The position numbers and the translations under genes are program-made. The notes below the pieces were generated by a model, which saw nothing but the letters and a program-made list of their open reading frames with translations, was not told where the DNA came from and did not search any database. DNA of 64,000 bases from Mucilaginibacter celer. Lineage in GTDB: Bacteria > Bacteroidota > Bacteroidia > Sphingobacteriales > Sphingobacteriaceae. Each line of letters begins with the position of its first letter. The stretch's first letter is position 1. Positions 50,934 through 59,422 of the stretch are shown here, in pieces. The stretch covers positions 1,116,001-1,180,000 of the forward strand of contig NZ_CP032869.1 of NCBI RefSeq assembly GCF_003576455.2. Reading direction: 5' to 3'.

Positions 50934-52814
50934 ATGACGATTAAACTATTGATAACATACACCTTATGTATGTTTTTTGCGGGCAATGTAAATGCCATCG
51001 AAGCTGATTCGGCTGTAACCATAACCTCCCTGAAAAATGAATACCGGTTTAACTGGAACAGTAAAAGCAACCGGGTAGAAATTAAGCAAAAGCTTAACAG
51101 TATTTATACAAGCAATGCTTACCAGGTAAACTACACCGTTACCGAGTTTTATAACAATAACATTACCATTGATGATATAAGCTGCAAAGTTGACGGACAC
51201 ACTCCCCGTAACTTTAAGCCCCTGTATACTTATTACGGTAGCGACGATATTTTTTATTCGGACGAGCGGATCTGTTACTTCCCTCTCGAACTTGCAAAAA
51301 AAGGAAGCAACGGCAACGTTACTTTTGAAGAAACCCTTACCGATCCGCGCTATTTTACCAGTATTTACTTTGCCGAAGCCGAACAGATCCAGCAGGGAGA
51401 AGTAAGTATAGAAGTGCCGCGTTGGATGAAGCTGGATATTAAGGAACTTAATTTTAATGGCTTTAACATTAAAAAAAGCACCGTTTATAAAAGTGGCGAC
51501 GATGCAGATATTATAACCTACACCTTCAGCAACATCCCGGCAATGAAAAAAGAGCCTAATAGCCCCGGGCCAACTTATATATATCCGCATTTGCTTATCA
51601 TGTGTAAATCGGCGGCGGCCGGTGGCAAACAGTTTACCTATTTCAACACCCTGGCCGATCAGTACGCCTGGTATCGCGAACTGGTAAAAGATGTGGCCGG
51701 CGATCAGGCCGTAATCAGCGCCAAAAGCAGGGAGCTTACTGCCGGGCTTACCAATGATATGGATAAAATAAAAGCCATTTTTTACTACGTGCAGGATAAC
51801 ATCAGGTACATAGCGTTTGAAGATGGAATGGCCGGTTTCAAGCCCGAGAAAGCCGATGAAGTATTACGGAAAAAATACGGCGATTGTAAAGGCATGGCTA
51901 ATTTAACCAAAGCATTGCTCACCGCGGCTGGATATGATGCCCGTTTGTGCTGGCTGGGCACCAAACATATTGCCTATGATTATCAAACCCCTTCAATGGC
52001 GGTTGATAACCACATGATATGCGGCTTAAATTACAAGGGCAAAACCTATTATCTTGATGCCACCGAAACTTACCTGGGTTTCAATGAATACGCCGAGCGC
52101 ATACAGGGGCGCCAGGTTTTGATGGAAGATGGCGATAAATATATACTTGCCAAAATACCTTATGCGCTGCCGGTGCAAAACTTAAGCAGCGAAATAAGTA
52201 AGCTAAGCATTAAGGGTACTACCTTAACAGGTAAAGTAAGCAACCTGTGGAAAGGTGAAGATAAAGAGGGGGTTTTAGCAGGGATAAACAGCGTTAAGCA
52301 CGAAAAGGTAGATGAAGCTACCAAGCGTTATCTTGCAGCGGGCAGCGCCGATTATACCATTACCAACCTGGTTTTAAGCAGCACCGCCAATCCCGATAAA
52401 GATTTAACAGCTGCTTATGATGTTGAGCGTAAAAACGGCATCTCGGCTTTTGGCAAAGAGTATTATATTGATATGGATAACCGCAAGGAGCTCTCGGACG
52501 CAGCTATTGCCGTTGATAAGCGGAAAAATGATTTCTGGTTTCCGGGCAAACAGCATATTGTTACCGAAACCGAACTTACGCTGCCGCCAAACTACAAGGC
52601 ATCAGGCATCCCTCCCGAATTGAATATCTCAAAACCGGGATACGAGTTTCATATCAGCTATGTAAGTTCGCCCGGAAAGCTGACCTATAAAAAAACACTG
52701 CTCATCAAAAACACCCTGTTAACCAAGGCTAATTTTGCCCAATGGAACCAGGATATTGAGCAGTTAAACAAAGCATACAACGAAAATTTAGTTATAAAAC
52801 CTGTATCACAATGA
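50934..52814 (+). CDS. exported DUF3857 and transglutaminase-like protein, active-site residues intact
   Basis: A 626-residue protein with a signal peptide (to about residue 22, GNVNAIE). An N-terminal DUF3857 beta domain (about 30-230) is followed by a transglutaminase-like core in which the Cys-His-Asp triad is visible: KYGDCKGMANLTKALL (Cys near 317), SMAVDNHMICGLN (His near 358) and YYLDATETY (Asp). A C-terminal beta domain follows. Such periplasmic proteins are common in Bacteroidota; whether they hydrolyse, cross-link or only bind is not known. The next gene of the same family overlaps its stop by four bases, so the two are coupled and may act as a pair. Confidence 0.9.
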   Translation: MTIKLLITYTLCMFFAGNVNAIEADSAVTITSLKNEYRFNWNSKSNRVEIKQKLNSIYTSNAYQVNYTVTEFYNNNITIDDISCKVDGHTPRNFKPLYTYYGSDDIFYSDERICYFPLELAKKGSNGNVTFEETLTDPRYFTSIYFAEAEQIQQGEVSIEVPRWMKLDIKELNFNGFNIKKSTVYKSGDDADIITYTFSNIPAMKKEPNSPGPTYIYPHLLIMCKSAAAGGKQFTYFNTLADQYAWYRELVKDVAGDQAVISAKSRELTAGLTNDMDKIKAIFYYVQDNIRYIAFEDGMAGFKPEKADEVLRKKYGDCKGMANLTKALLTAAGYDARLCWLGTKHIAYDYQTPSMAVDNHMICGLNYKGKTYYLDATETYLGFNEYAERIQGRQVLMEDGDKYILAKIPYALPVQNLSSEISKLSIKGTTLTGKVSNLWKGEDKEGVLAGINSVKHEKVDEATKRYLAAGSADYTITNLVLSSTANPDKDLTAAYDVERKNGISAFGKEYYIDMDNRKELSDAAIAVDKRKNDFWFPGKQHIVTETELTLPPNYKASGIPPELNISKPGYEFHISYVSSPGKLTYKKTLLIKNTLLTKANFAQWNQDIEQLNKAYNENLVIKPVSQ

Positions 52815-55051
52815 GTAAAACTTTACGCCTGGTATTTTTCTCTTTATTGCTTTCCTGTTCGGCCATTGCGCAAAACAATAATCAAACTTATGCCGAAAAG
52901 GCTGCTGCTCTTCAAAAGGAAGTTTGGGGTACAAAAGTTCCGGAATTTGCGGCTACCGCTGTGCCTGCCAATTTAAGCAACGAAAGCGCGGTGATCTTTG
53001 CACGCTCGTATAGCCTGCAGCGCTCGTTAAGCAGCAAGTTTAAATTTATGATTATCACTGCGTCGTCAACAAAACGTTCGGTAAAACTCACCACCTTTCA
53101 CGAGCGGGTTAAAATCAACGATAAATCGGCACTGGAAGATTTTTCAACCATCTCTTATCAAAAAAAACTCGACGAAAGTGTAAGAATTCTGGGAGCAAAA
53201 TTTTTGCAGACACACGAAACCTATATTGGTGCTAAAATCATTAAACCCGATGGCAAGGAGGTTATTGTAAATACCAGCGAAGAGGTTTTGATAAAAAATG
53301 AAAAAAAGGATCAGCAAAGCAAACTGGCCATACCCGATTTGCAGGTTGGCGATATACTGGATTATTATATAAGTAATAGCGATGTAAGCGAAAATGCCAT
53401 GGATGATACCTTTGCCAATAATGATATGGTGTTTGTGCTTGCCGGCGAATATCCTATTTTACATTACAGTTTGGATTTTCAGTACAGCAAAAAAGATATT
53501 GTTAAAGCAATATGTGCCAATGGCGCGCCTAATTTTGAAACGAGTACCAATGATGCCGGCGACCAGATTTTTAGCATGAAGCTAAAAAATATCAATAAGT
53601 ACGAAAGCCATTTATGGACATCTAAATTCCGCCAGTTCCCTTACATAGAGATCAGTAATTCGCCGGAGGTTGGTGGTTTTGCCAAATTTATAACAGGCGG
53701 CAAATGGGGCGAAAATGCATCTCAACGTTTAGAAGCAAATAAAACCTTGTTTGAACAAACGTTTAGCGAACGTGACAATCCGTTTTTTAAGGAGCCCGCC
53801 GACCGCTTGAAGAAATACTTCGATGGCAAAAAAAATATGAAGGAAGTATCTACAGATAGCCTGATGAAGGTATTGTACAATATAAAGCGGGGGATGGTTT
53901 TTGGGAGCTACGGCAAAGAGGATGTGAGCAAGATAGACGAACTTAATTACCGCCGGATGGCCAGCAAGTATAATACCGCGGCTATGAGCATGGCGCTAAC
54001 CGATATGAAAATTGATCACGACGTACTGCTGATAAGTTCACGTAATACCAGCACGCTCGAAAATGCTTTTAACTATAGTGATTTTGACGCAGCCATCCGT
54101 ATTAATTATGGAGCGAAACAGCTGTATATGTTTTTTGACGATGTAACCACGCATTTTAACGAAATTCCGGACCGTTTTCAGGGCGAAAAAGCGATAGTAC
54201 TTACACCTAAGCGCGAAAGCAGTACCCGGTACTCATTTACAGAAGGCAGCGTAACATTGCCCGTTGCTCCGGCCAGCGCCAATGCCATAACCGAAGATTT
54301 GAAAGTGTCATTAATACCTAATACACAAAAGCTAAAAATACAACGGCTGGTTAAACAAACCGGCGCTTTAAGGCACGATGATCAGCGAAGCCTGATTCCA
54401 GCCATTGATGTTGATAATGCGATGATGGAACTATCAAAAAGCGAAGCGCTGAACAAGCGTTTGGGTGATAATCCTGAAACGAAAAAACTTCGCGACGATT
54501 TTAGCTATGCCTTTAATGACGATGCCTCGAAATCAGTAAAAAAATTTACCGAAGAAATTAAAAGCCAATTTGACCAGGAACCAACCCAGGTAGCCGATTG
54601 CAAAGTTATTAATAACGCGCTTGATAACAGCAGCCCCGTATTTCAGTATTCCTCGTCGTTTGTGTTAGATAACCTGGTGAAAAAAGCGGGCAATAACTTT
54701 ATTATAGATGCAGGAAAGCTTACAGGCTTGTTTTACAAATTGGACGACAAAGAAAGGAAGCGGGTACTGGATGTTTATATGCCTTATTCGCGCAGTTTTA
54801 GTTATACTATCAATATTACCATTCCACCGGGATATACAGCTAAAGGTGGGGAAGAAATGGAAGTGAAAAAAGCGAACAAAACAGGTTCGTTCACAGCTAC
54901 AGCGGCAGTAAACGGGAGTACTTTAACCATTTTGGCAACTCGTGTTTACAATAACAACTTTGAAAAAGCAGCCGATTGGCCTCTGCTTACCGAGGTTATT
55001 GATGCGGCGTCAAACTTCAATACGCAGAAGATTTTGCTGGAAAAGAAGTAA
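52811..55051 (+). CDS. exported DUF3857 protein with degenerate transglutaminase core
   Basis: A 746-residue protein with signal peptide (to about residue 20, SCSAIAQ). The DUF3857 domain is clear (RSVKLTTFHERVKINDKSAL, ILGAKFLQTHETYIGAKIIK, IPDLQVGDILDYYISNSD). In the place of the transglutaminase core the sequence reads NYRRMASKYNTAAMSMALTD, where the catalytic Cys of the partner protein is missing, though the later DHDVLLISSRNTSTLENAF region is kept. A C-terminal DUF3858-like beta domain ends the protein. It is coupled by ATGA overlap to the gene before. A binding or scaffold role next to the active partner is plausible but not shown. Confidence 0.88.
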   Translation: MSKTLRLVFFSLLLSCSAIAQNNNQTYAEKAAALQKEVWGTKVPEFAATAVPANLSNESAVIFARSYSLQRSLSSKFKFMIITASSTKRSVKLTTFHERVKINDKSALEDFSTISYQKKLDESVRILGAKFLQTHETYIGAKIIKPDGKEVIVNTSEEVLIKNEKKDQQSKLAIPDLQVGDILDYYISNSDVSENAMDDTFANNDMVFVLAGEYPILHYSLDFQYSKKDIVKAICANGAPNFETSTNDAGDQIFSMKLKNINKYESHLWTSKFRQFPYIEISNSPEVGGFAKFITGGKWGENASQRLEANKTLFEQTFSERDNPFFKEPADRLKKYFDGKKNMKEVSTDSLMKVLYNIKRGMVFGSYGKEDVSKIDELNYRRMASKYNTAAMSMALTDMKIDHDVLLISSRNTSTLENAFNYSDFDAAIRINYGAKQLYMFFDDVTTHFNEIPDRFQGEKAIVLTPKRESSTRYSFTEGSVTLPVAPASANAITEDLKVSLIPNTQKLKIQRLVKQTGALRHDDQRSLIPAIDVDNAMMELSKSEALNKRLGDNPETKKLRDDFSYAFNDDASKSVKKFTEEIKSQFDQEPTQVADCKVINNALDNSSPVFQYSSSFVLDNLVKKAGNNFIIDAGKLTGLFYKLDDKERKRVLDVYMPYSRSFSYTINITIPPGYTAKGGEEMEVKKANKTGSFTATAAVNGSTLTILATRVYNNNFEKAADWPLLTEVIDAASNFNTQKILLEKK

Positions 55052-55066
55052 GGTGCTTCTTCAAAG

Positions 55067-55103
55067 CAGAAAGTTCGGGAAACCCTCCTGAACTTTCTGT
55101 TTT
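55067..55103 (+). terminator. terminator of the DUF3857 operon
   Basis: CAGAAAGTTC (55067-55076) pairs with GAACTTTCTG (55090-55099), followed by TTTT. It lies 15 bases after the stop. Confidence 0.7.
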
Positions 55104-55160
55104 GGCGATACTTATAGCTATCATCAGAGTATTTCTTCGGGAAATGATAAGGATTGAATG

Positions 55161-55526
55161 TTATACGCTCTCGTATCGCTTTTTTATTTCATTGCAGGAG
55201 CGCGAAGTAGTTTTACCTGCTAAAAAATAAGCTTTTCGCTGTAGCATCTCCTGAACACCTTTGTCGCTTAATGTATTATCGTCGCTATATGTACTATAAC
55301 GATAATTCAGGCTATCTAAAAAAGCTAAAAGAACTTTTTTTCCTGTTCGTTTTGAATATCTACCCGCAATGTTTCCATACTCAAATTTAAATAAAAATTC
55401 ACGTGTGCTTTTAATCGCTAAATAGCGAAAAACGGTTATTGAACTTGTAAAATGGGCAACCGGGGTAGAAAAATAGGAGATATCGTAAGCGAAAAATTCA
55501 CAAAAATTCACACTTTTGCACTTCAC
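55161..55526 (-). CDS. doubtful small open reading frame
   Basis: A 121-codon frame on the minus strand between the DUF3857 operon and alaS. It has no recognised domain; the second half (KKVLLAFLDSLNYRYSTYSD, GVQEMLQRKAYFLAGKTTSR) has somewhat protein-like composition, the first half does not. Its start is only 27 bases from the divergent alaS start, leaving little room for a promoter. It could be a remnant of a gene. Otherwise the 500-base gap holds only the terminator and an alaS leader. Confidence 0.2.
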   Translation of the reverse strand: MKCKSVNFCEFFAYDISYFSTPVAHFTSSITVFRYLAIKSTREFLFKFEYGNIAGRYSKRTGKKVLLAFLDSLNYRYSTYSDDNTLSDKGVQEMLQRKAYFLAGKTTSRSCNEIKKRYESV

Positions 55527-55537
55527 TTATAAAGTGA
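55523..55537. promoter_or_regulatory. palindrome in the alaS leader
   Basis: TCACTT-ATA-AAGTGA, perfect 6+6, 17 bases before the alaS ATG. E. coli AlaRS is known to repress its own gene by binding a palindrome near the start; whether this one works so is unknown. Confidence 0.3.
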
Positions 55538-55553
55538 CATAAAGACACTATTC

Positions 55554-58217
55554 ATGACTGCTACCGAAATACGACAGGCTTTTCTTGATTTTTTTGTTTC
55601 AAAGGGACACACCATTGTTCCTTCGGCACCTATTGTAATTAAAAACGATCCAACCCTGATGTTCACCAACGCGGGGATGAACCAGTTTAAAAATATATTT
55701 TTAGGCGAGGCGGCACCTAAAGCCCCCCGCGTGGCTGATACGCAGCGTTGTTTACGCGTATCCGGCAAGCATAACGATTTGGAAGAAGTTGGTATCGATA
55801 CCTATCACCACACCATGTTTGAGATGCTGGGCAACTGGAGCTTTGGCGACTACTTTAAAAAAGAAGCCATTGCCTGGAGCTGGGAACTGCTTACCGAAGT
55901 ATACAAGCTGCCCAAAGACCGCCTCTACGTTACCTACTTTGAAGGCGACGAAAAGGAAGGCCTTGAAGCCGATACTGAAACCTACGAACTGTGGAAACAG
56001 TATGTAGACGAAGCACACATCCTCCGCGGAAATAAAAAAGACAATTTTTGGGAAATGGGCGAAACCGGCCCATGCGGCCCATGCTCTGAAATCCACTTCG
56101 ACAGTCGCCCGGATAACGAGCGTGCCGAAGTTGAGGGTGCTACCTTGGTAAATGCCGATCACGACCAGGTTATCGAGATCTGGAATAACGTGTTTATGCA
56201 GTTTAACAGGCTTAAAGATACTTCGCTGCAATCACTCCCTGCTAAACATGTGGATACAGGTATGGGCTTTGAGCGTTTGGTACGTGTACTGCAAGGTAAA
56301 ACATCAAACTATGATACCGATGTTTTCCAGCCGATGATCCAGTTCATTGCCGAAAAATCGGGTAAAAAATATAACAGCGCCGCCAAGCCCGGCGATGCTG
56401 ATTGGAACGATGCTGTAGCCATGCGTGTAATGGCCGATCATATCCGTGCTATCAGCTTTGCTATATCTGATGGACAGTTGCCATCTAATAATAAAGCAGG
56501 TTACGTAATTCGCAGAATTTTGCGTAGGGCTGTGCGTTATTCATATCAATATTTAGGTTTTAAAGAGCCGTTCCTGAATCAATTGGTGCCTTTGTTGGCT
56601 GATCAGTTTAAAGGTGTGTTTGATGAGTTGTATTCTCAGAAAGATTTTGTAAAAAAAGTAGTTTTAGAGGAAGAAGTTTCTTTTTTAAGAACTTTAGAAA
56701 AAGGTATAAATATTTTTGAGCAGTACGTTTTTAACGTAACCGCAATGATGCTTCCCGATAAGAAGTTTGAACAAGTAGAAGCTAAAGTAGCGTTCGAATT
56801 ATCAGATACCTACGGATTTCCATTAGACCTTACCGAATTAATGGCTCGTGAAAAGGGATTGACTGTAGATGTTAAAGGTTTTGAAAGTTTGCTTGCTGAA
56901 CAAAAAAACCGCTCCCGCGCAGCCACCGCTATTGATACCGGCGACTGGATCATCCTAAAAGACGATGAATCAGTAGAATTCACCGGCTATGATGAAACCG
57001 AAACTGTAGCCCACGTTGTAAAATACCGCAAAGTAACCGCCAAAGGCAAAGAACAATACCAACTGGTATTGGATAAAACGCCGTTCTACGCCGAAAGCGG
57101 TGGCCAGGTAGGGGATAAGGGCGAACTGGTTTTCCCGGATGGCGAGATCATTGAAGTTACCGATACCAAAAAAGAAAACGGACTGATAGTTCATTTCACC
57201 GATAAACTGCCGCAGGATATTGACGATGCTTTAACTGCCATTGTTGATCCGGCTTTGCGCAGCCAAACCAATAGCAACCACTCGGCCACGCACTTGCTGC
57301 ACGCCGCCATGAAACAGGTGCTGGGTTCGCACGTAAACCAGAAAGGTTCGTTGGTAAATGCCGATTATTTGAGGTTCGATTTTTCGCACTTCGCCAAAGT
57401 TACCGATGAGGAACTGGCGCAGATCGAAGCTATCGTAAACCAAAAAGTACGCGAAAACATCCCGCTTAAAGAAGAACGCAGCGTATTATATGCCGAAGCC
57501 ATTACCAGCGGTGTAACCGCCCTGTTTGGCGAAAAATATGGCGAGTATGTACGCGTAATCACATTTGATGATAATTTCAGTAAAGAGCTTTGCGGCGGTA
57601 CGCACGTAAAAGCAACCGGGCAAATCGGTTTCTTTAAAATTATTGCCGAAAGCGCTGTAGCCGCGGGTGTTCGTCGTATTGAGGCTATCACCGGTGTTGC
57701 TGCCGAAAAATATATCGTTACGCAAAACGCGCTGCTTAACCAACTGAAAGAGCTGCTTAAAAATCCAAAAGACCTTTCAAAAAGTATCGAGAGCTTGCTG
57801 GACGAAAATGCTAAACTGAAAAAAGAGATCGAAAAATCGATCCTCGAAAAATCAGCAGGCCTGAAAAACGAGCTGGCGCAAAAAGCTGAAGTTATCGGCG
57901 ATATCAATTTCATTGCCCAAAAAGTAGCTCTGCCTAACGCCGATGCCGTTAAAAACCTGGCTTACCAGTTAAAAGATATTGTAAGTAACTTATTCCTGGT
58001 ACTGGTTGCCGATTTTGATGGCAAACCAAGTATCACCGTTATGATTGCCGAAAACCTGGTGAAGGAAAAAGGCCTGCATGCGGGTAACATTGTTAAAGAA
58101 TTGGCTAAAGAGGTTAAAGGCGGCGGCGGCGGTCAGCCGTTTTATGCTACTGCCGGTGGCAGTGATGTGAGCGGATTGGACAATGTGCTGGTAAAGGCGA
58201 GGAGTTTTGTAGGGTAA
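55554..58217 (+). CDS. alaS: alanine-tRNA ligase
   Basis: An 887-residue class II aminoacyl-tRNA synthetase of full length. Catalytic domain: RQAFLDFFVSKGHTIVPSAP, NDPTLMFTNAGMNQFKNIFL, RVADTQRCLRVSGKHNDLEE, HTMFEMLGNWSFGDYFKKEA and GPCGPCSEIHFD. The editing domain carries the zinc site HSATHLLHAAMKQVLG (HxxxH) and CGGTHVKATGQIGF (CxxxH), which clears Ser- and Gly-tRNA mistakes. The C-Ala domain ends in GGGGGQPFYATAGGSD. It charges tRNA-Ala. The gene stands alone, with a palindromic leader and a terminator 180 bases behind, after a copy of the GTCATGCTGAGC repeat. Confidence 0.98.
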   Translation: MTATEIRQAFLDFFVSKGHTIVPSAPIVIKNDPTLMFTNAGMNQFKNIFLGEAAPKAPRVADTQRCLRVSGKHNDLEEVGIDTYHHTMFEMLGNWSFGDYFKKEAIAWSWELLTEVYKLPKDRLYVTYFEGDEKEGLEADTETYELWKQYVDEAHILRGNKKDNFWEMGETGPCGPCSEIHFDSRPDNERAEVEGATLVNADHDQVIEIWNNVFMQFNRLKDTSLQSLPAKHVDTGMGFERLVRVLQGKTSNYDTDVFQPMIQFIAEKSGKKYNSAAKPGDADWNDAVAMRVMADHIRAISFAISDGQLPSNNKAGYVIRRILRRAVRYSYQYLGFKEPFLNQLVPLLADQFKGVFDELYSQKDFVKKVVLEEEVSFLRTLEKGINIFEQYVFNVTAMMLPDKKFEQVEAKVAFELSDTYGFPLDLTELMAREKGLTVDVKGFESLLAEQKNRSRAATAIDTGDWIILKDDESVEFTGYDETETVAHVVKYRKVTAKGKEQYQLVLDKTPFYAESGGQVGDKGELVFPDGEIIEVTDTKKENGLIVHFTDKLPQDIDDALTAIVDPALRSQTNSNHSATHLLHAAMKQVLGSHVNQKGSLVNADYLRFDFSHFAKVTDEELAQIEAIVNQKVRENIPLKEERSVLYAEAITSGVTALFGEKYGEYVRVITFDDNFSKELCGGTHVKATGQIGFFKIIAESAVAAGVRRIEAITGVAAEKYIVTQNALLNQLKELLKNPKDLSKSIESLLDENAKLKKEIEKSILEKSAGLKNELAQKAEVIGDINFIAQKVALPNADAVKNLAYQLKDIVSNLFLVLVADFDGKPSITVMIAENLVKEKGLHAGNIVKELAKEVKGGGGGQPFYATAGGSDVSGLDNVLVKARSFVG

Positions 58218-58282
58218 CGAAGCAGGTTGTTGTATTATTGAAAGCCTGTAATAGATAGTAACATCGCGAGCGTAGGCCTTTA

Positions 58283-58357
58283 CAACCCTGAGCTTGTCGA
58301 AAGGTCGCGCATAAAGGCCCTGCCCAGCATGCTTCTACAAGCTCAGCATGACACCCG
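58283..58357. repeat. GTCATGCTGAGC dispersed palindrome, copy 2
   Basis: Inverse of the copy at 23078-23154: CCTGAGCTTGTCGAAAGGTCGCG on the left and TACAAGCTCAGCATGACACCC on the right, with the shared centre GGCCC/GCGCG. Confidence 0.7.
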
Positions 58358-58400
58358 CCGTGTTTTTTGCCTCGTAATTACATAAAGAAACTTTAAACAA

Positions 58401-58427
58401 AAAGACCACCTAAGTCAGGTGGTCTTT
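58401..58427. terminator. bidirectional rho-independent terminator
   Basis: AAAGACCACCT and AGGTGGTCTTT form a perfect 11-bp stem with a five-base loop, between alaS and the convergent repeat-protein gene. Confidence 0.85.
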
Positions 58428-58457
58428 CCTTTTTATAAATTGATCCGCATTGGATAA

Positions 58458-59018
58458 TTAATGGCGATGGTGTCCATTATCATGTACAACCTTAGTACGG
58501 GTAACTACACGTGTACGAGGCACATAGCGGGTGCGGTTTACTACACGGGTATGGTTCACTACCCTTGTACGGGGTACATAACGAGTACGGTTAACAACCC
58601 TTGTACGATTTACTACCGTTGTGCGGTTTATAACACGGGTGCGATAATTGTCGCGCACTATTACGTTTGGTGTACCGCGGTAACGGGCATAAGTATCGCG
58701 ATCGTGCACAAAATAAGTGTACGCTCTTGGGCGGTTTACGGCAACTTTATAACCTGAGGCAATGTTGTAGCTGGCGTAGCGTGGAGGTAACGAGCTTCTC
58801 CAAACCCAGTTACCGCCATCTAAATAAACATATTGGTGGGTTGGTACATAATAGTAACTCTCCACATCAGGCAGGTAATAATAATTAACGTCAGAATATT
58901 CGGCAGGTGGGTTCCAGGCGCCAACGTGCACATTTAAACTTACCTGGGCGTTTGATTTTGTAGCGGAAGCCGCGAGTATAAAACATCCGGCAAGCATTCC
59001 TAAAATTAGTTTTTTCAT
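58458..59018 (-). CDS. exported Tyr-rich protein with RTRVVNRT repeats
   Basis: A 186-residue protein with signal peptide (to about residue 24, SATKSNAQ). The middle is rich in Tyr and Trp (YSDVNYYYLPDVESYYYVPT, YVYLDGGNWVWRSSLPPRYA), a pattern found in several small Bacteroidota surface proteins. From about residue 124 to the end it consists of degenerate repeats of RTRVVNRTRYVPRTRVVNHT, with alternation of Arg and Val suggestive of a basic beta-strand array, and ends DNGHHRH. The repeats are coded by related 18-30 base units, so copy number may vary. The function is unknown; binding to negative surface polymers is conceivable. The gene stands alone. Confidence 0.8.
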   Translation of the reverse strand: MKKLILGMLAGCFILAASATKSNAQVSLNVHVGAWNPPAEYSDVNYYYLPDVESYYYVPTHQYVYLDGGNWVWRSSLPPRYASYNIASGYKVAVNRPRAYTYFVHDRDTYARYRGTPNVIVRDNYRTRVINRTTVVNRTRVVNRTRYVPRTRVVNHTRVVNRTRYVPRTRVVTRTKVVHDNGHHRH

Positions 59019-59079
59019 GGTATGTGTATCTGTCTAAAATATTGAGGCACTTAATTCAATTTCTGTGCCGTTTAAATGA

Positions 59080-59220
59080 TAGACGGTGATGGAAGCTGAA
59101 AGTTTAATTTTCTGTAGTCGATGTGAAAACATCGACCACTGACCGGTACTGGTTGAAGTTACGCTGCCGCTAAACTTCGACCAGAAATCGGTTGCCGAAA
59201 GTTTAATTTGCAGAACTGGG
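59080..59220. repeat. cluster of small inverted repeats in a gene-free stretch
   Basis: GTCGATGT-GAAA-ACATCGAC is a perfect hairpin with GAAA loop; next to it GGTTGAAGTTA...TAAACTTCGACC forms an imperfect palindrome; GAAAGTTTAATTT occurs on both sides. The remaining 400-base gap before gatB shows no gene. Confidence 0.45.
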
Positions 59221-59373
59221 ACCTATGTTCTGTACCGCTTTTTCGCCTAACCTCCAATCTCCAGCCTCTAATCTCTAAAAGCAATCTCTATAATTCCCAC
59301 CTCACAACTATGGTATTGTACTTTTACCGTTGTTTTTAAAAGCAAAATGCTGCCGATACTGTATTAATCTTTA

Positions 59374-59381
59374 TATATTTG
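59374..59381 (+). promoter_or_regulatory. -7 promoter box of gatB
   Basis: TATATTTG, a perfect Bacteroidota -7 box, 41 bases before the gatB start codon. Confidence 0.4.
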
Positions 59382-59422
59382 ATTTTTATAGCTCAGTAAA
59401 ACATAGCTGAATTTTTATTTTT

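Noticed and set aside
55161..55526. A firm gene between the DUF3857 pair and alaS
   Set aside because: No domain, a poor first half and no room for a promoter; kept only as a low-confidence entry.
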